Assembly (NCBI GenBank): GCA_934130325.1
Contig: CAKOYA010000001.1
Coordinates: 61,571-125,570 of the forward strand
From: an uncultured Clostridia bacterium
GTDB taxonomy: Bacteria; Bacillota; Clostridia; TANB77; CAG-465
Length of the DNA: 64,000 nucleotides
Direction: 5' to 3'
Both the position numbers and the translations under genes were made by a program. Below, piece by piece: positions 1-9,311 of this stretch. Under the pieces are notes generated by a model. It was given only the letters and a program-made list of their open reading frames with translations, searched no databases and had not been told where the DNA came from. Every line of letters starts with the position of its first letter. Position 1 is the stretch's first letter.

Positions 1-1208
1 CAGATAATACTGCATTAATAATTCTTAATGGTGTAGTTGTTGGTACCTTAGTTTTAACAAATATATATTCAAAAAATAATTCAACAAATTTAGATACTAA
101 TATACCTACAATTATTTCTGAAGACAGTTCAGATATGATTAATACTAATACCACTAATGACGCCTCCATTTCTGAGACTATTGAAACAAATGAATTAGAA
201 AAAGAAGAAAAAACAGAACAGGAAAATTCAATTTCAGAAGAAACACAAAATGTAAAAAATGATAGTTCTACTCAGGTTCAAACCTCTAATACCAAAACAA
301 ATAATAATAATAATAACACTAAAACTAATACTAACGTTAACAACAACAATAATAATAACAGCAATAATAGTAACAATAATAACAATAGTACTAGCAATAA
401 TACTACTGTAGAATCCAATGAAAAGAAAATAAATGTTAAGTTATCCTCGGGAAAAACTATAACTATACCTTTAGAAGAATATGTTATTGGAGTAGTGGGT
501 GCAGAAATGCCTGCTGAATTTCATATAGAAGCTCTCAAAGCGCAGGCAGTGGCTTCAAGAACATATGCATTAAAGAAGACCTTATCAGGTGGTGCAATAT
601 CTGCTTCTACATCTGATCAAACATTTTATACTACTGATCAATTAAAATCACAATGGGGAAGTTCTTTTAACAAATATTATGAAAAAGTTAAAAACGCTGT
701 TAATGCTACTAAAGGTCAAACCATAAAATACAATGGTTCCTATATAGAAGCTTTATTTTTTTCAACAAGTAATGGTAAAACAGAAGCATCTGAAAATGTA
801 TGGGGAAATTCTTATCCATATCTGAAAAGTGTAGACAGCCAATGGGATACTTCTGTTAGAAGTTTTTCGAGTACTAAAACCATATCTATAGATGAAGTTT
901 CTAAAAAACTCGGAGTAAATTTAACATCTCTTTCTCAAATAAAGGTTATAAATAAAACTATAGGAGATAGAGTTGGAAATATCAGCATATGTGATAAAGT
1001 TTTTACTGGGGTTAAAATAAGACAGCTATTAGGACTACGTTCCGCTGATTTTGAAATATCACAAGATGGAAATAATTTAATATTTACAACCAAAGGTTAT
1101 GGTCACGGCGTAGGAATGAGCCAATATGGCTCGAATGGTATGGCAAAATCTGGTTATTCCTATCAACAAATATTAAAACATTATTATACAAACGTTACAA
1201 TATCATAA
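1..1208 (+). CDS. spoIID: Stage II sporulation protein D (SpoIID), 5' end outside the window
   Basis: SpoIID is a membrane-anchored lytic transglycosylase that trims septal and forespore peptidoglycan, freed of stem peptides by SpoIIP, during engulfment. The reading frame is open from position 3 with no start, so the gene begins before the window. The first visible residues form a hydrophobic anchor (ALIILNGVVVGTLVL). A long Asn/Thr/Glu-rich linker follows, and then the SpoIID domain from about position 430. The signature GAEMPAEF carries the Glu expected to be catalytic, followed by ALKAQAVASRTYA. The C-terminal part has the usual GYGHGVGMSQYG. An ATG at 135 lies inside the linker and would lose the anchor, so it is unlikely to be the start. 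The linker is a low-complexity insertion; otherwise the domain looks intact. A terminator follows directly. Confidence 0.92.
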   Translation, partial: DNTALIILNGVVVGTLVLTNIYSKNNSTNLDTNIPTIISEDSSDMINTNTTNDASISETIETNELEKEEKTEQENSISEETQNVKNDSSTQVQTSNTKTNNNNNNTKTNTNVNNNNNNNSNNSNNNNNSTSNNTTVESNEKKINVKLSSGKTITIPLEEYVIGVVGAEMPAEFHIEALKAQAVASRTYALKKTLSGGAISASTSDQTFYTTDQLKSQWGSSFNKYYEKVKNAVNATKGQTIKYNGSYIEALFFSTSNGKTEASENVWGNSYPYLKSVDSQWDTSVRSFSSTKTISIDEVSKKLGVNLTSLSQIKVINKTIGDRVGNISICDKVFTGVKIRQLLGLRSADFEISQDGNNLIFTTKGYGHGVGMSQYGSNGMAKSGYSYQQILKHYYTNVTIS

Positions 1209-1217
1209 ATAAAACGT

Positions 1218-1262
1218 GCTATATGAATATTTAATTAATATCCATATAGCATATTTTTTATT
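1218..1262. terminator. Bidirectional terminator between spoIID and ldhA
   Basis: Arms of about 15 bases (TGCTATATGAATATT and AATATCCATATAGCA) are followed by a T-run on the plus strand. The hairpin lies between two convergent genes and overlaps the ldhA stop region. Confidence 0.75.
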
Positions 1263-2250
1263 TTACTTCATTTTCACATGAGCCATTTTCAAATATTTGT
1301 TTGATATTGGAAAATGTATCACTGGCTATTTTGTTTAGAGCTTCTTTTGTGAAAAAAGCTTGATGAGATGTAATAAGAACATTCGGCATAGACAATAATG
1401 TAGACAGGTCTTTATCTCTAATATATGAATTAGACATATCATTAAGGAAAAATTCAGCCTCCTCTTCATAAACATCTAAACATAGTCCACCTATTTTTCC
1501 CTCTTCCAATTTTTCAATTAAACTATTTGTATCTATTAATTTACCTCTACTTGTATTAATAATATACACTCCATTTTTCATTTTTGAAATACTTTCTGCA
1601 TTAATCATTTTATTATTATCATCTGTTAATGGACAATGTAATGATATTATATCAGATTTGCTATACAATTCATCTAATGGTACATATTCAAAATCTAATT
1701 CATTACTAGCTTTTTCATCTTTATATATATCATATGCAATAACGTTTGCTCCAAATCCTTTCATTATTTTTATGAAACATTTTCCTATTTTACCTGTACC
1801 GATTACTCCAACTGTTTTGCCATGTATATCAAACCCTAATAGTCCATTTAATGTAAAATTATACTTTTTTGTTCTTTGATATGCCTTATATATTTTTCTA
1901 TCTACGGCCAAAAGTAACGCTACTGCATGTTCTGCTACAGCATACGGTGAATACGCTGGTACTCTAACAACTTTAAGACTTTTATTCATATTTTTTATAT
2001 CTACATTATTATATCCTGCACATCTTAGTGCGATTAATTTAACTCCACATTCTGTTAGAATATCTATAGTTTTTTTATCTACGATATCATTAACAAAAAT
2101 GCATACTACATCGTATCCCTTAGCTAGAGGTGCAGTTTCACCATTTAATTTTGATTCAAAATATGTTATGTCATATCCATAATTTTCATTGTACCTCTCA
2201 AATAATTTTTTATCATATTCCTTTGTATCAAAAAATGCTATTTTTATCAT
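1258..2250 (-). CDS. ldhA: D-lactate dehydrogenase (D-2-hydroxyacid dehydrogenase family)
   Basis: Reduces pyruvate to D-lactate with NADH as a fermentative redox sink in the cytoplasm. The start at 2250 (MIKIAFFD) is chosen because the GGAGG site lies just upstream, inside a possible four-codon longer reading. Visible signatures are LRCAGYNNVD and YSPYAVAEHAVALLL in the catalytic domain, the NAD-binding GTGKIGK, the catalytic Arg in INTSRGKLIDT, the Glu in DVYEEE, and the His in SHQAFFT. The His-Gln-Ala-Phe-Phe form is typical of the D-LDH branch rather than phosphoglycerate or hydroxyisocaproate dehydrogenases. At about 330 residues it is full length. It stands alone, convergent with spoIID. 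Related 2-hydroxyacid dehydrogenases remain possible. Confidence 0.85.
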   Translation of the reverse strand: MIKIAFFDTKEYDKKLFERYNENYGYDITYFESKLNGETAPLAKGYDVVCIFVNDIVDKKTIDILTECGVKLIALRCAGYNNVDIKNMNKSLKVVRVPAYSPYAVAEHAVALLLAVDRKIYKAYQRTKKYNFTLNGLLGFDIHGKTVGVIGTGKIGKCFIKIMKGFGANVIAYDIYKDEKASNELDFEYVPLDELYSKSDIISLHCPLTDDNNKMINAESISKMKNGVYIINTSRGKLIDTNSLIEKLEEGKIGGLCLDVYEEEAEFFLNDMSNSYIRDKDLSTLLSMPNVLITSHQAFFTKEALNKIASDTFSNIKQIFENGSCENEVK

Positions 2251-2420
2251 ATATACCTCCATTACTTAACTATCTAAACATTATATCATATATAATTTAG
2301 ATAACAATATTTTTTAATAGATTTTACAATATTTTTCCATATTATTATTATCATAATGTCTAATTATTATGATAATTTTTGTTCAAAAATCTAAGAAAGA
2401 TTCTACAATAGTATTTCATA

Positions 2421-3677
2421 CTACTTTAACTTTTTTCTCCTTATAATAGTATTTTTAGAAATATCATCATAAGGAATGTATAATTTTACCATCTGTCCTT
2501 TAATTCCAGGATTAATCGTATCTATTTTCTTACCAGTTTTTACATCAAACAATTTTTCGATTTTAAAACTCAAATTTTCAATACTCTTTGGTTTTAAAAC
2601 TTCCATATTATCATTTATACTTAATTTATTTTTTATTTCAACTGTATATATATTATTTTCATTTTTATCAATAACTTTAGCTCCGTATTCATAATCTAGA
2701 TTGTCACTCTTACCATCAAAATCATGTATATCTTGATTTTTTTCATCAGAGAAATAAAATTCAGATAACCCTCTAGTCTTAACTTTCAATAATTCGGGTA
2801 AATATTTGTTATAATCAAATTCATTAACCCTACTATTCTCCTTTAAAGCTATATAATCATCAATTGCTTGTCTATAAGTTCTTACAACAGTAGCTAAATA
2901 GTAATCAGTTTTTAGTCTTCCTTCTATTTTTAGGCTATCTACCCCCATATCTATAATGGCTGGAATTTGTTTAATCAAACACATATCCTTGGACGAAAAA
3001 ATGTAAGTTCCCTTTTCATCGTAATCTAAATTAATAACACTATTTGGATTATTTACTTCACTTGCTGTCAAATTGTACTGCCATCTACAACTTTGAGCAC
3101 AATCTCCCAAATTTGCACATCTACCATTTAAATATTTACTTAAATAACAACGTCCAGAATATGCAAAACATATTGCACCGTGTATAAACATTTCTACCTG
3201 TAACTCCTTAGGTTTATTATCCATTATGTACTTAATTTTTTCTTTACTAAGTTCCCTTGCTAATATAACTCTTCTAGCTCCATATTTATACCAGAAATTA
3301 GCTGAATGTAAACTTACGGTATTTGCTTGAGTACTAATATGTATTTCCATACCTTGTGCGATTTCTTTTATTTTTTCAATTACTCCTACATCACTTGCTA
3401 TTATAGCATCTGCATTTAATTCTTGTAATCTTTTAATTTCTCTTTCTATTTCATCATAATGTTCATCATGAGCATAGATATTTAATGCTACATACACTTT
3501 TTTACCAATACTATGTGCGTATTTTATAGTATCACCTAATGTATCAGAATTCATTTCGGCTCTTGTTCTAAGTGAAAGCTTAGATGTACCAGCATAAACA
3601 GCGTCAGCTCCATACTTAAATGCTATTTTGGCTTTTTCTAAACTTCCAGCAGGCGCTAATAATTCAGGCTTATTCAT
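2421..3677 (-). CDS. trhP: Peptidase U32-family protein, probable tRNA U34 hydroxylation protein TrhP
   Basis: Starts MNKPELLAPAGSLEKAK, the standard opening of U32 proteins, after an AGGAGAG site. The U32 signature is complete: EMFIHGAICFAYSGRCYLS, followed by NGRCANLGDCAQSCRW with clustered cysteines. Members of this branch (YrrO/YegQ, TrhP) are iron-sulfur proteins that use prephenate-derived chemistry to hydroxylate U34 of tRNAs. The older collagenase annotation is not supported by clear protease residues. The length of 418 residues fits. It is monocistronic, with about 160 bases without features on the downstream side. The family is sure; the exact paralogue (TrhP1, TrhP2 or RlhA-like) is not. 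Confidence 0.8.
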   Translation of the reverse strand: MNKPELLAPAGSLEKAKIAFKYGADAVYAGTSKLSLRTRAEMNSDTLGDTIKYAHSIGKKVYVALNIYAHDEHYDEIEREIKRLQELNADAIIASDVGVIEKIKEIAQGMEIHISTQANTVSLHSANFWYKYGARRVILARELSKEKIKYIMDNKPKELQVEMFIHGAICFAYSGRCYLSKYLNGRCANLGDCAQSCRWQYNLTASEVNNPNSVINLDYDEKGTYIFSSKDMCLIKQIPAIIDMGVDSLKIEGRLKTDYYLATVVRTYRQAIDDYIALKENSRVNEFDYNKYLPELLKVKTRGLSEFYFSDEKNQDIHDFDGKSDNLDYEYGAKVIDKNENNIYTVEIKNKLSINDNMEVLKPKSIENLSFKIEKLFDVKTGKKIDTINPGIKGQMVKLYIPYDDISKNTIIRRKKLK

Positions 3678-3772
3678 ATTAATCTCTCCTATCTACTATA
3701 AACTATATTATACCATAATAGTTTACATATGTAAATTATTCTACAATATTTTGAATTAAATTTTAAATTTGC

Positions 3773-3801
3773 TTTACAGTATATAAAATAATTGATATAA
3801 T
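3773..3801 (+). promoter_or_regulatory. Sigma-A type promoter of the 80-residue gene
   Basis: TTTACA, 17 bases, TATAAT, about 48 bases before the start codon at 3850. Confidence 0.7.
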
Positions 3802-3849
3802 TACTTTATGTAAAATTTAACCAAATTAATATTTTAAGGAGGGATTAAT

Positions 3850-4092
3850 ATGTCTATACAACATTTCAAAAAGAACTCAGAAGTCTGTATTGGTAGTATA
3901 AAAGTAATAACTATATCAAAAATTGGTTATTACAGTAGTGTGGAAAAAGCCTTATTAGATAAGGTCTTAAAGATTATATCAAGCGAAAAGAAAAAATCGT
4001 ATAAACTAATAAACTATAATATCTTTAAAATACGTGATTTTCCTAATACACAAACACAAGAGTATATTGCTCAAATACTACTCACTTTATAA
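3850..4092 (+). CDS. Small hypothetical protein, 80 residues
   Basis: Not recognised. It is probably real: it has a well-formed promoter, an AAGGAGGG site seven bases before the ATG, and a terminator just after the stop. The product is basic, with no signal peptide or convincing membrane segment. Residues 18-32 (KVITISKIGYYSSVE) and the C-terminal half look like an alternating strand-helix fold, but no family is evident. It stands between divergent and convergent unrelated genes (trhP and the hydrogenase operon), so context gives no function. Confidence 0.55.
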   Translation: MSIQHFKKNSEVCIGSIKVITISKIGYYSSVEKALLDKVLKIISSEKKKSYKLINYNIFKIRDFPNTQTQEYIAQILLTL

Positions 4093-4104
4093 CTATAAGC
4101 TAAA

Positions 4105-4139
4105 AAAGGAATAGTTAAGAATATTAACTGTTCCTTTTT
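4105..4139. terminator. Bidirectional terminator
   Basis: AAGGAATAGTTAA pairs with TTAACTGTTCCTT, with a T-run on both strands. It serves the 80-residue gene and the convergent hydrogenase operon. Confidence 0.75.
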
Positions 4140-4154
4140 CATATTAATATAAAA

Positions 4155-5912
4155 TTAATTGTCTATATATACTTCCTGTTTGTTATAACTAGTATGTAAA
4201 TATTTATGTGCCTTTTTTGAATTTGGAGTTTTAAAAACTTTATCATATATTTCAATAACAGCGGGATTTTGGTATGATTTTCTATATTTACTATTTTTAT
4301 CCGCTTTATATAACGCACTTGATCTTAGCTTTATGACATCTTCAGTCGAAAATTTACTTTCATCAACTATTGGTTGACCACCCCCATTTACACATCCCCC
4401 TGGGCACGTCATAATCTCTATAAAACTGTATTTTGATTTTCCATCTTTTATTTCGTCCAATACCATAGAAACATTTTTAAGACCTTGAACAATTGCAACA
4501 ATATGTTTCCTATTACCAATTTGAATCTCAGCCTCTTTTATCCCATTATTTTTCCTTAAATTCTTAAAATCTATTCTTTCAATTTCTGTACCATCTATTA
4601 TATAAGACATGCTCCTTAAAGCAGATTCCATAACCCCTCCAGTATTTCCAAATATATGTCCAGCACCACTTGCAATTCCAAATGGATTATCATATTTTTC
4701 TGGAGCTAGCAAAGCTAAATTAATATTAGAAATCTTAAGTAATTTTGCTAATTCCCTTGTAGTAATAACATTATCTACAGCCTGTAACCCATTTTCTAAT
4801 TTTAAATTTTCTCTTTTTATTTCAGCTTTCTTAGCAGAGCATGGCATAAGCGCAACAGAGTATATATCTTTAGGATCAATATTGTATTCCTTAGCATAAT
4901 ATGTTTTTATCAGTGTTCCCATAATTTCCATTGGAGACTTTGTAGTCGACAGATGATTTAAACACTCTGGATAGAATTTTTCAGCAAATGTTATCCATCC
5001 ACTACTACATGAAGTAATCATTGGTAAATTCTTATTTTCTTTTACTCTAGAGATAAATTCAGTCGCTTCCTCCATTATAGTTATATCTGCTGCAAGATCT
5101 GTGTCAAATACTTTATCAAATCCTAAGCTTCTCAACGCAGCTACCATTTCTCCTTGAACTAGCGTACCAATAGGAAGACCAAATTCTTCCCCAATTGCTA
5201 CTCTTACAGCTGGCGCCGTTTGTATAACAACGTGTTTTTGTGGGTCAAGAAGTGCTTCTCTTAATTCAGTGATATTACTTTTTTCAGTAAGGGCCCCCAC
5301 TGGACAATGTATAACGCACTGACCACATCCTACACAAGTTGAATGTTTTATTTTCATATCTAATGCTACTCCAATTTTAGAGTTAAATCCTCTATTTAAA
5401 TTAGTAATAGCACACACATTTTGTACATTTTTACATATGTTTACACATCTTCTACATAAAACACACTTTGCCATGTTTCTTACAATACATTCAGATGAAC
5501 TATCCATTTCAAACTCTGGCATTTCACCCTCATACTCTAAGTCGTCTATGTTAAATTTTTTACATAATTCTTGTAATCTGCAATTTGTATTCCTTTCACA
5601 TGTAAGACATTTTTTTTCATGGCTTGAAAGTATTAACTGAAGGATAGTCTTCTTTATTTCTATTAATTCTTTAGTATTTGTTCTTACAACCATGTTATTT
5701 TCAACTGGATACACACACGCTGCTTTAAACCCTTTTATGCCATCTATTTCAACTAAGCACATTCTACAATTTCCAACTTCATTTATCCCTTTTAAATAAC
5801 AAAGTGTTGGTATATCTACATTTATCTTTTTTGCAGCTTCTAAAATTGTTGTTCCTTTTTCAACAACAACATCTTTTCCATCAATAGTAAGTTTTACTTC
5901 TTCTAATTTCAT
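4155..5912 (-). CDS. hydA: [FeFe] hydrogenase catalytic subunit (HndD/HydA type)
   Basis: Evolves or oxidises H2 in the cytoplasm, here as part of an NAD(P)- and probably ferredoxin-linked complex with HndA and HndC. Order of domains: plant-type [2Fe-2S] ferredoxin (CYLKGINEVGNCRMC), a His-Cys cluster region (HEKKCLTC), two [4Fe-4S] motifs (CVLCRRCVNIC; CVGCGQCVIHC), then the H-cluster domain. The H-cluster motifs are TSCSSGW, MPCSAKKAE and EIMTCPGGCVNGGGQ. The first differs from the commoner TSCCPxW. A small-subunit-like tail is fused at the C terminus. The start at 5912 (MKLEEVKLT) follows a GGAGGA site; an ATG four codons earlier overlaps that site. It is the last gene of the operon, 29 bases after hndC. 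Confidence 0.93.
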   Translation of the reverse strand: MKLEEVKLTIDGKDVVVEKGTTILEAAKKINVDIPTLCYLKGINEVGNCRMCLVEIDGIKGFKAACVYPVENNMVVRTNTKELIEIKKTILQLILSSHEKKCLTCERNTNCRLQELCKKFNIDDLEYEGEMPEFEMDSSSECIVRNMAKCVLCRRCVNICKNVQNVCAITNLNRGFNSKIGVALDMKIKHSTCVGCGQCVIHCPVGALTEKSNITELREALLDPQKHVVIQTAPAVRVAIGEEFGLPIGTLVQGEMVAALRSLGFDKVFDTDLAADITIMEEATEFISRVKENKNLPMITSCSSGWITFAEKFYPECLNHLSTTKSPMEIMGTLIKTYYAKEYNIDPKDIYSVALMPCSAKKAEIKRENLKLENGLQAVDNVITTRELAKLLKISNINLALLAPEKYDNPFGIASGAGHIFGNTGGVMESALRSMSYIIDGTEIERIDFKNLRKNNGIKEAEIQIGNRKHIVAIVQGLKNVSMVLDEIKDGKSKYSFIEIMTCPGGCVNGGGQPIVDESKFSTEDVIKLRSSALYKADKNSKYRKSYQNPAVIEIYDKVFKTPNSKKAHKYLHTSYNKQEVYIDN

Positions 5913-5941
5913 AGTCTCCTCCATAATTACAAGAGTTAAAT

Positions 5942-7762
5942 TTAATTACTAATTGCTTTAAATGGGCATTTTGTAATACATACCCCACATTTTATACATT
6001 TTTCTTGGTTTATAACAAAAGGGGTTATTCTTAATTCACCATCTATTGCACCTACCGGGCAATTTTTTGCACATATTCCACATTTTTTACACTTTTGTGC
6101 TTCTATGTGCATATGCGTCAATGACTTGCACTCTCCTGCAGGACATTTCTTATCTTTTATATGTGCCTCATATTCTTCTCTAAAATATTTTAACGTACTA
6201 AGTACTGGATTAGGTGCTGTTTGACCAAGACCACAAAGAGATGACTTTTTTATATTTTCAGCTAAATGCTCAAGTTTTTCAATATCCTCAATTTTTCCCC
6301 TTCCCTCCGTAATCCTAGTAAGTATTTCTAACATCCTTTTAGTACCAATTCTACATGGAGGACATTTTCCACACGATTCGTCTACTGTAAATTCTAAGAA
6401 AAATTTTGCTAAATTCACCATACACTTGCTTTCATCCATTATAATGAGTCCACCAGATCCCATCATAGAACCAATATTATTTAAAGTTTCATAGTCAATT
6501 TTAATATCCAAATATTTTTCTGGAATACATCCTCCACTGGGACCACCAGTTTGAGCAGCTTTAAATCTTTTTCCACCTGGTATACCACCGCCTATATCAT
6601 ACACAATTTCTCTTAGAGTTGTACCCATTGGAACTTCTACTAGCCCAACATTATTAATACTTCCACCTAAAGCAAATACTTTTGTTCCCTTAGAGTTATC
6701 TGTACCTATATCATTATACCATTTTGAACCATTTAATATTATTCTTGGGATATTAGCATATGTTTATACATTATTTAAAAGTGTAGGTCTACCAAACAAT
6801 CCTTTCACTGCAGGGAAAGGTGGTCTTGGCCTAGGTTCACCTCTTTTACCTTCTATAGAATTCATTAATGCTGTTTCTTCACCACAAACAAAAGCTCCTG
6901 CCCCTAATCTTAGTTCTAAATCAAAATCTAAGCCTTTATCCAATATATTTTTTCCAAGTAGTCCTAATTTTTTAGCTTGAAGTATTGCTATTTTTAATCT
7001 TTTTACTGCTATTGGATATTCTGCACGTACATAAATATATCCTTGGTTTGCCCCAACTGCATATCCTGCAATTATCATAGCTTCAATTACAGAATGCGGA
7101 TCACCTTCTAAAATACTTCTATCCATAAACGCACCTGGATCACCTTCATCTGCATTACAACATACATATTTTATGTCTGAAACAGCATTCTTAGTAAATT
7201 CCCACTTGCGTCCAGTTGGGAATCCTGCTCCGCCTCTTCCTCTTAATCCAGATTGCCTAATTTGTTCTATTACATCATCTCTTGACATATTAAGCGCTTT
7301 ATATAACGCTTGATAACCATCAACAGCTATATATTCTTGAATTTTTTCCGGGTTAATTTTCCCACAATTTCTTAAAGCAATACGTTTTTGTTTCTTATAA
7401 AAATTTAATTCTTTCCACTTTTTTATTAATTTTTCATTTTCATTTGCAAGTAATCTTTCAATAATTTTATTTTCTAAAACTGAATTAATAATTTCTTCTG
7501 CATCTGTAGGTTTTACCATTTCATAAAATATTTCATCTGGATCTATTACTACAATAGGTCCTTTTGCACAAAAGCCAAAGCACCCTGATTTTTCAACATA
7601 AATGTTTTTTATATTTTTAGAATAAATTATATCTTTTAAAACTTCAAACAATTCATTACTCTTGGAAGAAGTACATCCTGTTCCACAGCAAACTAAAATC
7701 CTTTTTTGTTTTAATACATTGATATACCTTTTCTTAATATTTTCTAACTTTAATATATCCAT
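5942..7762 (-). pseudogene. hndC: NAD(P)-reducing hydrogenase NuoF-like subunit (HndC), interrupted by one in-frame TAA
   Basis: Flavin- and Fe-S-containing diaphorase subunit that passes electrons between NAD(P)H and the hydrogenase. The N-terminal thioredoxin-like [2Fe-2S] domain (CCGTGCTSSK, CFGFCAKG), the FMN/NADH site (GRGGAGFPTGRKW, GAFVCGEETALM), the cluster motif [11 protein letters not shown] and two C-terminal ferredoxin motifs are all present. The frame is continuous from 7762 to 5942 except for a TAA at 6766-6764, where the conserved RPTLLNNVE motif needs Glu (GAA to TAA, one base). After it the same frame reads [12 protein letters not shown] and later [11 protein letters not shown]. 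Without the stop the product would be about 606 residues, normal for HndC. This is either a real nonsense mutation or a sequence error. The start at 7762 follows AGAGG. Confidence 0.85.
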
Positions 7763-7774
7763 ACACACCTCTTA

Positions 7775-8263
7775 TCACTTACTATTATACTTTTCTATTA
7801 GTTCATCTACCTTTTTTACATCCATTTTTCCGTATACTTCTTTATTTATTACAATAGCAGGTGCTAATCCACATGCGCCTATACATCTTACCGATTCCAA
7901 AGAAAATAATCCATCTTTAGTTGTCTCTCCCTCATTGATTCCAAGTCTTTCTCTAAATCTGTTTAATACCTTTTCTGCTCCCTTTACGTAACATGCTGTT
8001 CCCATGCATACTTGGATATTATATTTTCCTTTAGGTTTAAGTGAGAACCTAGAATAAAAGGTAATTATTCCATATATTTCAGAAAGCGGTATATTTAACT
8101 CTTTTGATAAGTATTTTTGGGCATTTTCAGAAATATATCCATAATTTTCCTGAACTTCATGTAATGCTTCAATTATACCTCCATCCATGTTTTTATACTT
8201 AATGGCAATATTTTTTAATTTATCATCTACATTACAACAAGTACACTTCTTACATTGTTTCAT
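7775..8263 (-). CDS. hndA: NuoE-like [2Fe-2S] subunit of the hydrogenase (HndA)
   Basis: Thioredoxin-fold [2Fe-2S] protein that relays electrons to the HndC diaphorase. The four cluster ligands are seen in VCMGTACYVKG and SVRCIGACGLAPA. The helical N-terminal segment (EALHEVQENYGYIS) is the usual NuoE entry. An extra Cys-rich start (KQCKKCTCC) is present. At 162 residues it is full length. A TAAGGGAGGG site precedes the ATG. It lies 10 bases after dnaI and 12 bases before hndC, so the three hydrogenase genes and dnaD-dnaI appear to be cotranscribed. Confidence 0.92.
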   Translation of the reverse strand: MKQCKKCTCCNVDDKLKNIAIKYKNMDGGIIEALHEVQENYGYISENAQKYLSKELNIPLSEIYGIITFYSRFSLKPKGKYNIQVCMGTACYVKGAEKVLNRFRERLGINEGETTKDGLFSLESVRCIGACGLAPAIVINKEVYGKMDVKKVDELIEKYNSK

Positions 8264-8273
8264 AAGCCCTCCC

Positions 8274-9287
8274 TTAATTAATCTTTTTCTTTTTTAACCT
8301 TATATCTTCACCTATAAATTTGCAAATTGTAAAATTTCCTATTAGTCTAGATATCACCCTTTCATCATATTGTTTATATAGCTCATTAAGAGTTAGATTA
8401 GTAGATATAAGTATTTTTTTATTTTTCAAAAGTCTAGTATTAATTATATTAAACAGCTCTGTAAATTTATTATTACTCATTGTTTCAGTTCCAAGATCAT
8501 CTATAATAAGTAAATCTACATCAAATATTCTATTGTACTGTTCTTTTTGTTCACCAGTTTTATCATATGAAAACTTATACTCAATTACCTTATCCATTAA
8601 TACAGGAGCTGTTTGATATACCACAGTTTTACCACTTTCAATAACATCTTTAGCAATGCAATTTGCTAAGAACGTTTTTCCAAGACCAGTATTACCAGTA
8701 AATAACAGATTTTTTTGTTCTATATCATCTATATTTTTAACAAATTCAATTGAAATATCTTTAATACATTTTATATTTTCTAGTGGAGATTTGTCAATTC
8801 CATATTTCTCCTTATTACTTTTATTAGAATAAAAGCCTATATCAAAAGTTTCAAAGTTTTCCTCATCTAATTTATTAATATTTGCTTGTTTATATGTTTC
8901 ATTTATCAATTTCTGTTTAAAACATTTACATACCTTTAAGATATCTCCATCTTTTTCCATACCAGTATCATTACATATTTGACAATCAAACTTAGGTTCT
9001 AAATCAGATTTATTTAATCCCATTTTTCCTAATTCATTTTCATATTTTTTTTCCAGTTTTTCAATATTTAATTTCATATTCTCTTCTTCAATATCACGAG
9101 ATACAGAGTCAGAATTTAAAATTTTCCTTGTTATCTTCAAAGCTTGAATGTTTATATTTTGTTCCAATTCTGATAATTTAGGATTTTTAGAATATATTTC
9201 TTCTTTCCTTCTTTTTGCTTCATCAATCTTTATATTCCTCTTTATATCATACTCCCTCTTTATCTTTCTAAATACTTCATTATTCAA
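8274..9287 (-). CDS. dnaI: Primosomal helicase loader DnaI/DnaC
   Basis: AAA+ ATPase that loads the replicative helicase DnaB at origins and restart sites. A helical N-terminal region is followed by a zinc-binding-like segment (CQICNDTG, CKCF). The P-loop GNTGLGKT, Walker B LLIIDDLGTE and the sensor ISTNLTLNEL come next. The length of 337 residues is close to the Firmicutes DnaI norm. It sits 24 bases after dnaD, the pairing expected for the primosome. Its helicase partner dnaB is at 28.5 kb in this window. Confidence 0.9.
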   Translation of the reverse strand: MNNEVFRKIKREYDIKRNIKIDEAKRRKEEIYSKNPKLSELEQNINIQALKITRKILNSDSVSRDIEEENMKLNIEKLEKKYENELGKMGLNKSDLEPKFDCQICNDTGMEKDGDILKVCKCFKQKLINETYKQANINKLDEENFETFDIGFYSNKSNKEKYGIDKSPLENIKCIKDISIEFVKNIDDIEQKNLLFTGNTGLGKTFLANCIAKDVIESGKTVVYQTAPVLMDKVIEYKFSYDKTGEQKEQYNRIFDVDLLIIDDLGTETMSNNKFTELFNIINTRLLKNKKILISTNLTLNELYKQYDERVISRLIGNFTICKFIGEDIRLKKKKIN

Positions 9288-9311
9288 GTATATTCACCCA
9301 CTTTATAATTT

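Noticed and set aside
298..415. Microsatellite or CRISPR-like repeat
   Set aside because: The repeats are simple Asn/Thr codons inside the spoIID frame. No CRISPR-type repeat-spacer structure was seen anywhere in the window.
5942..7762. Recoding of TAA in hndC, or two separate genes
   Set aside because: Many genes in the window end normally at TAA, so the code is standard. The second half has no ribosome binding site at a suitable place and the frame is continuous, so a nonsense mutation or error is simpler.
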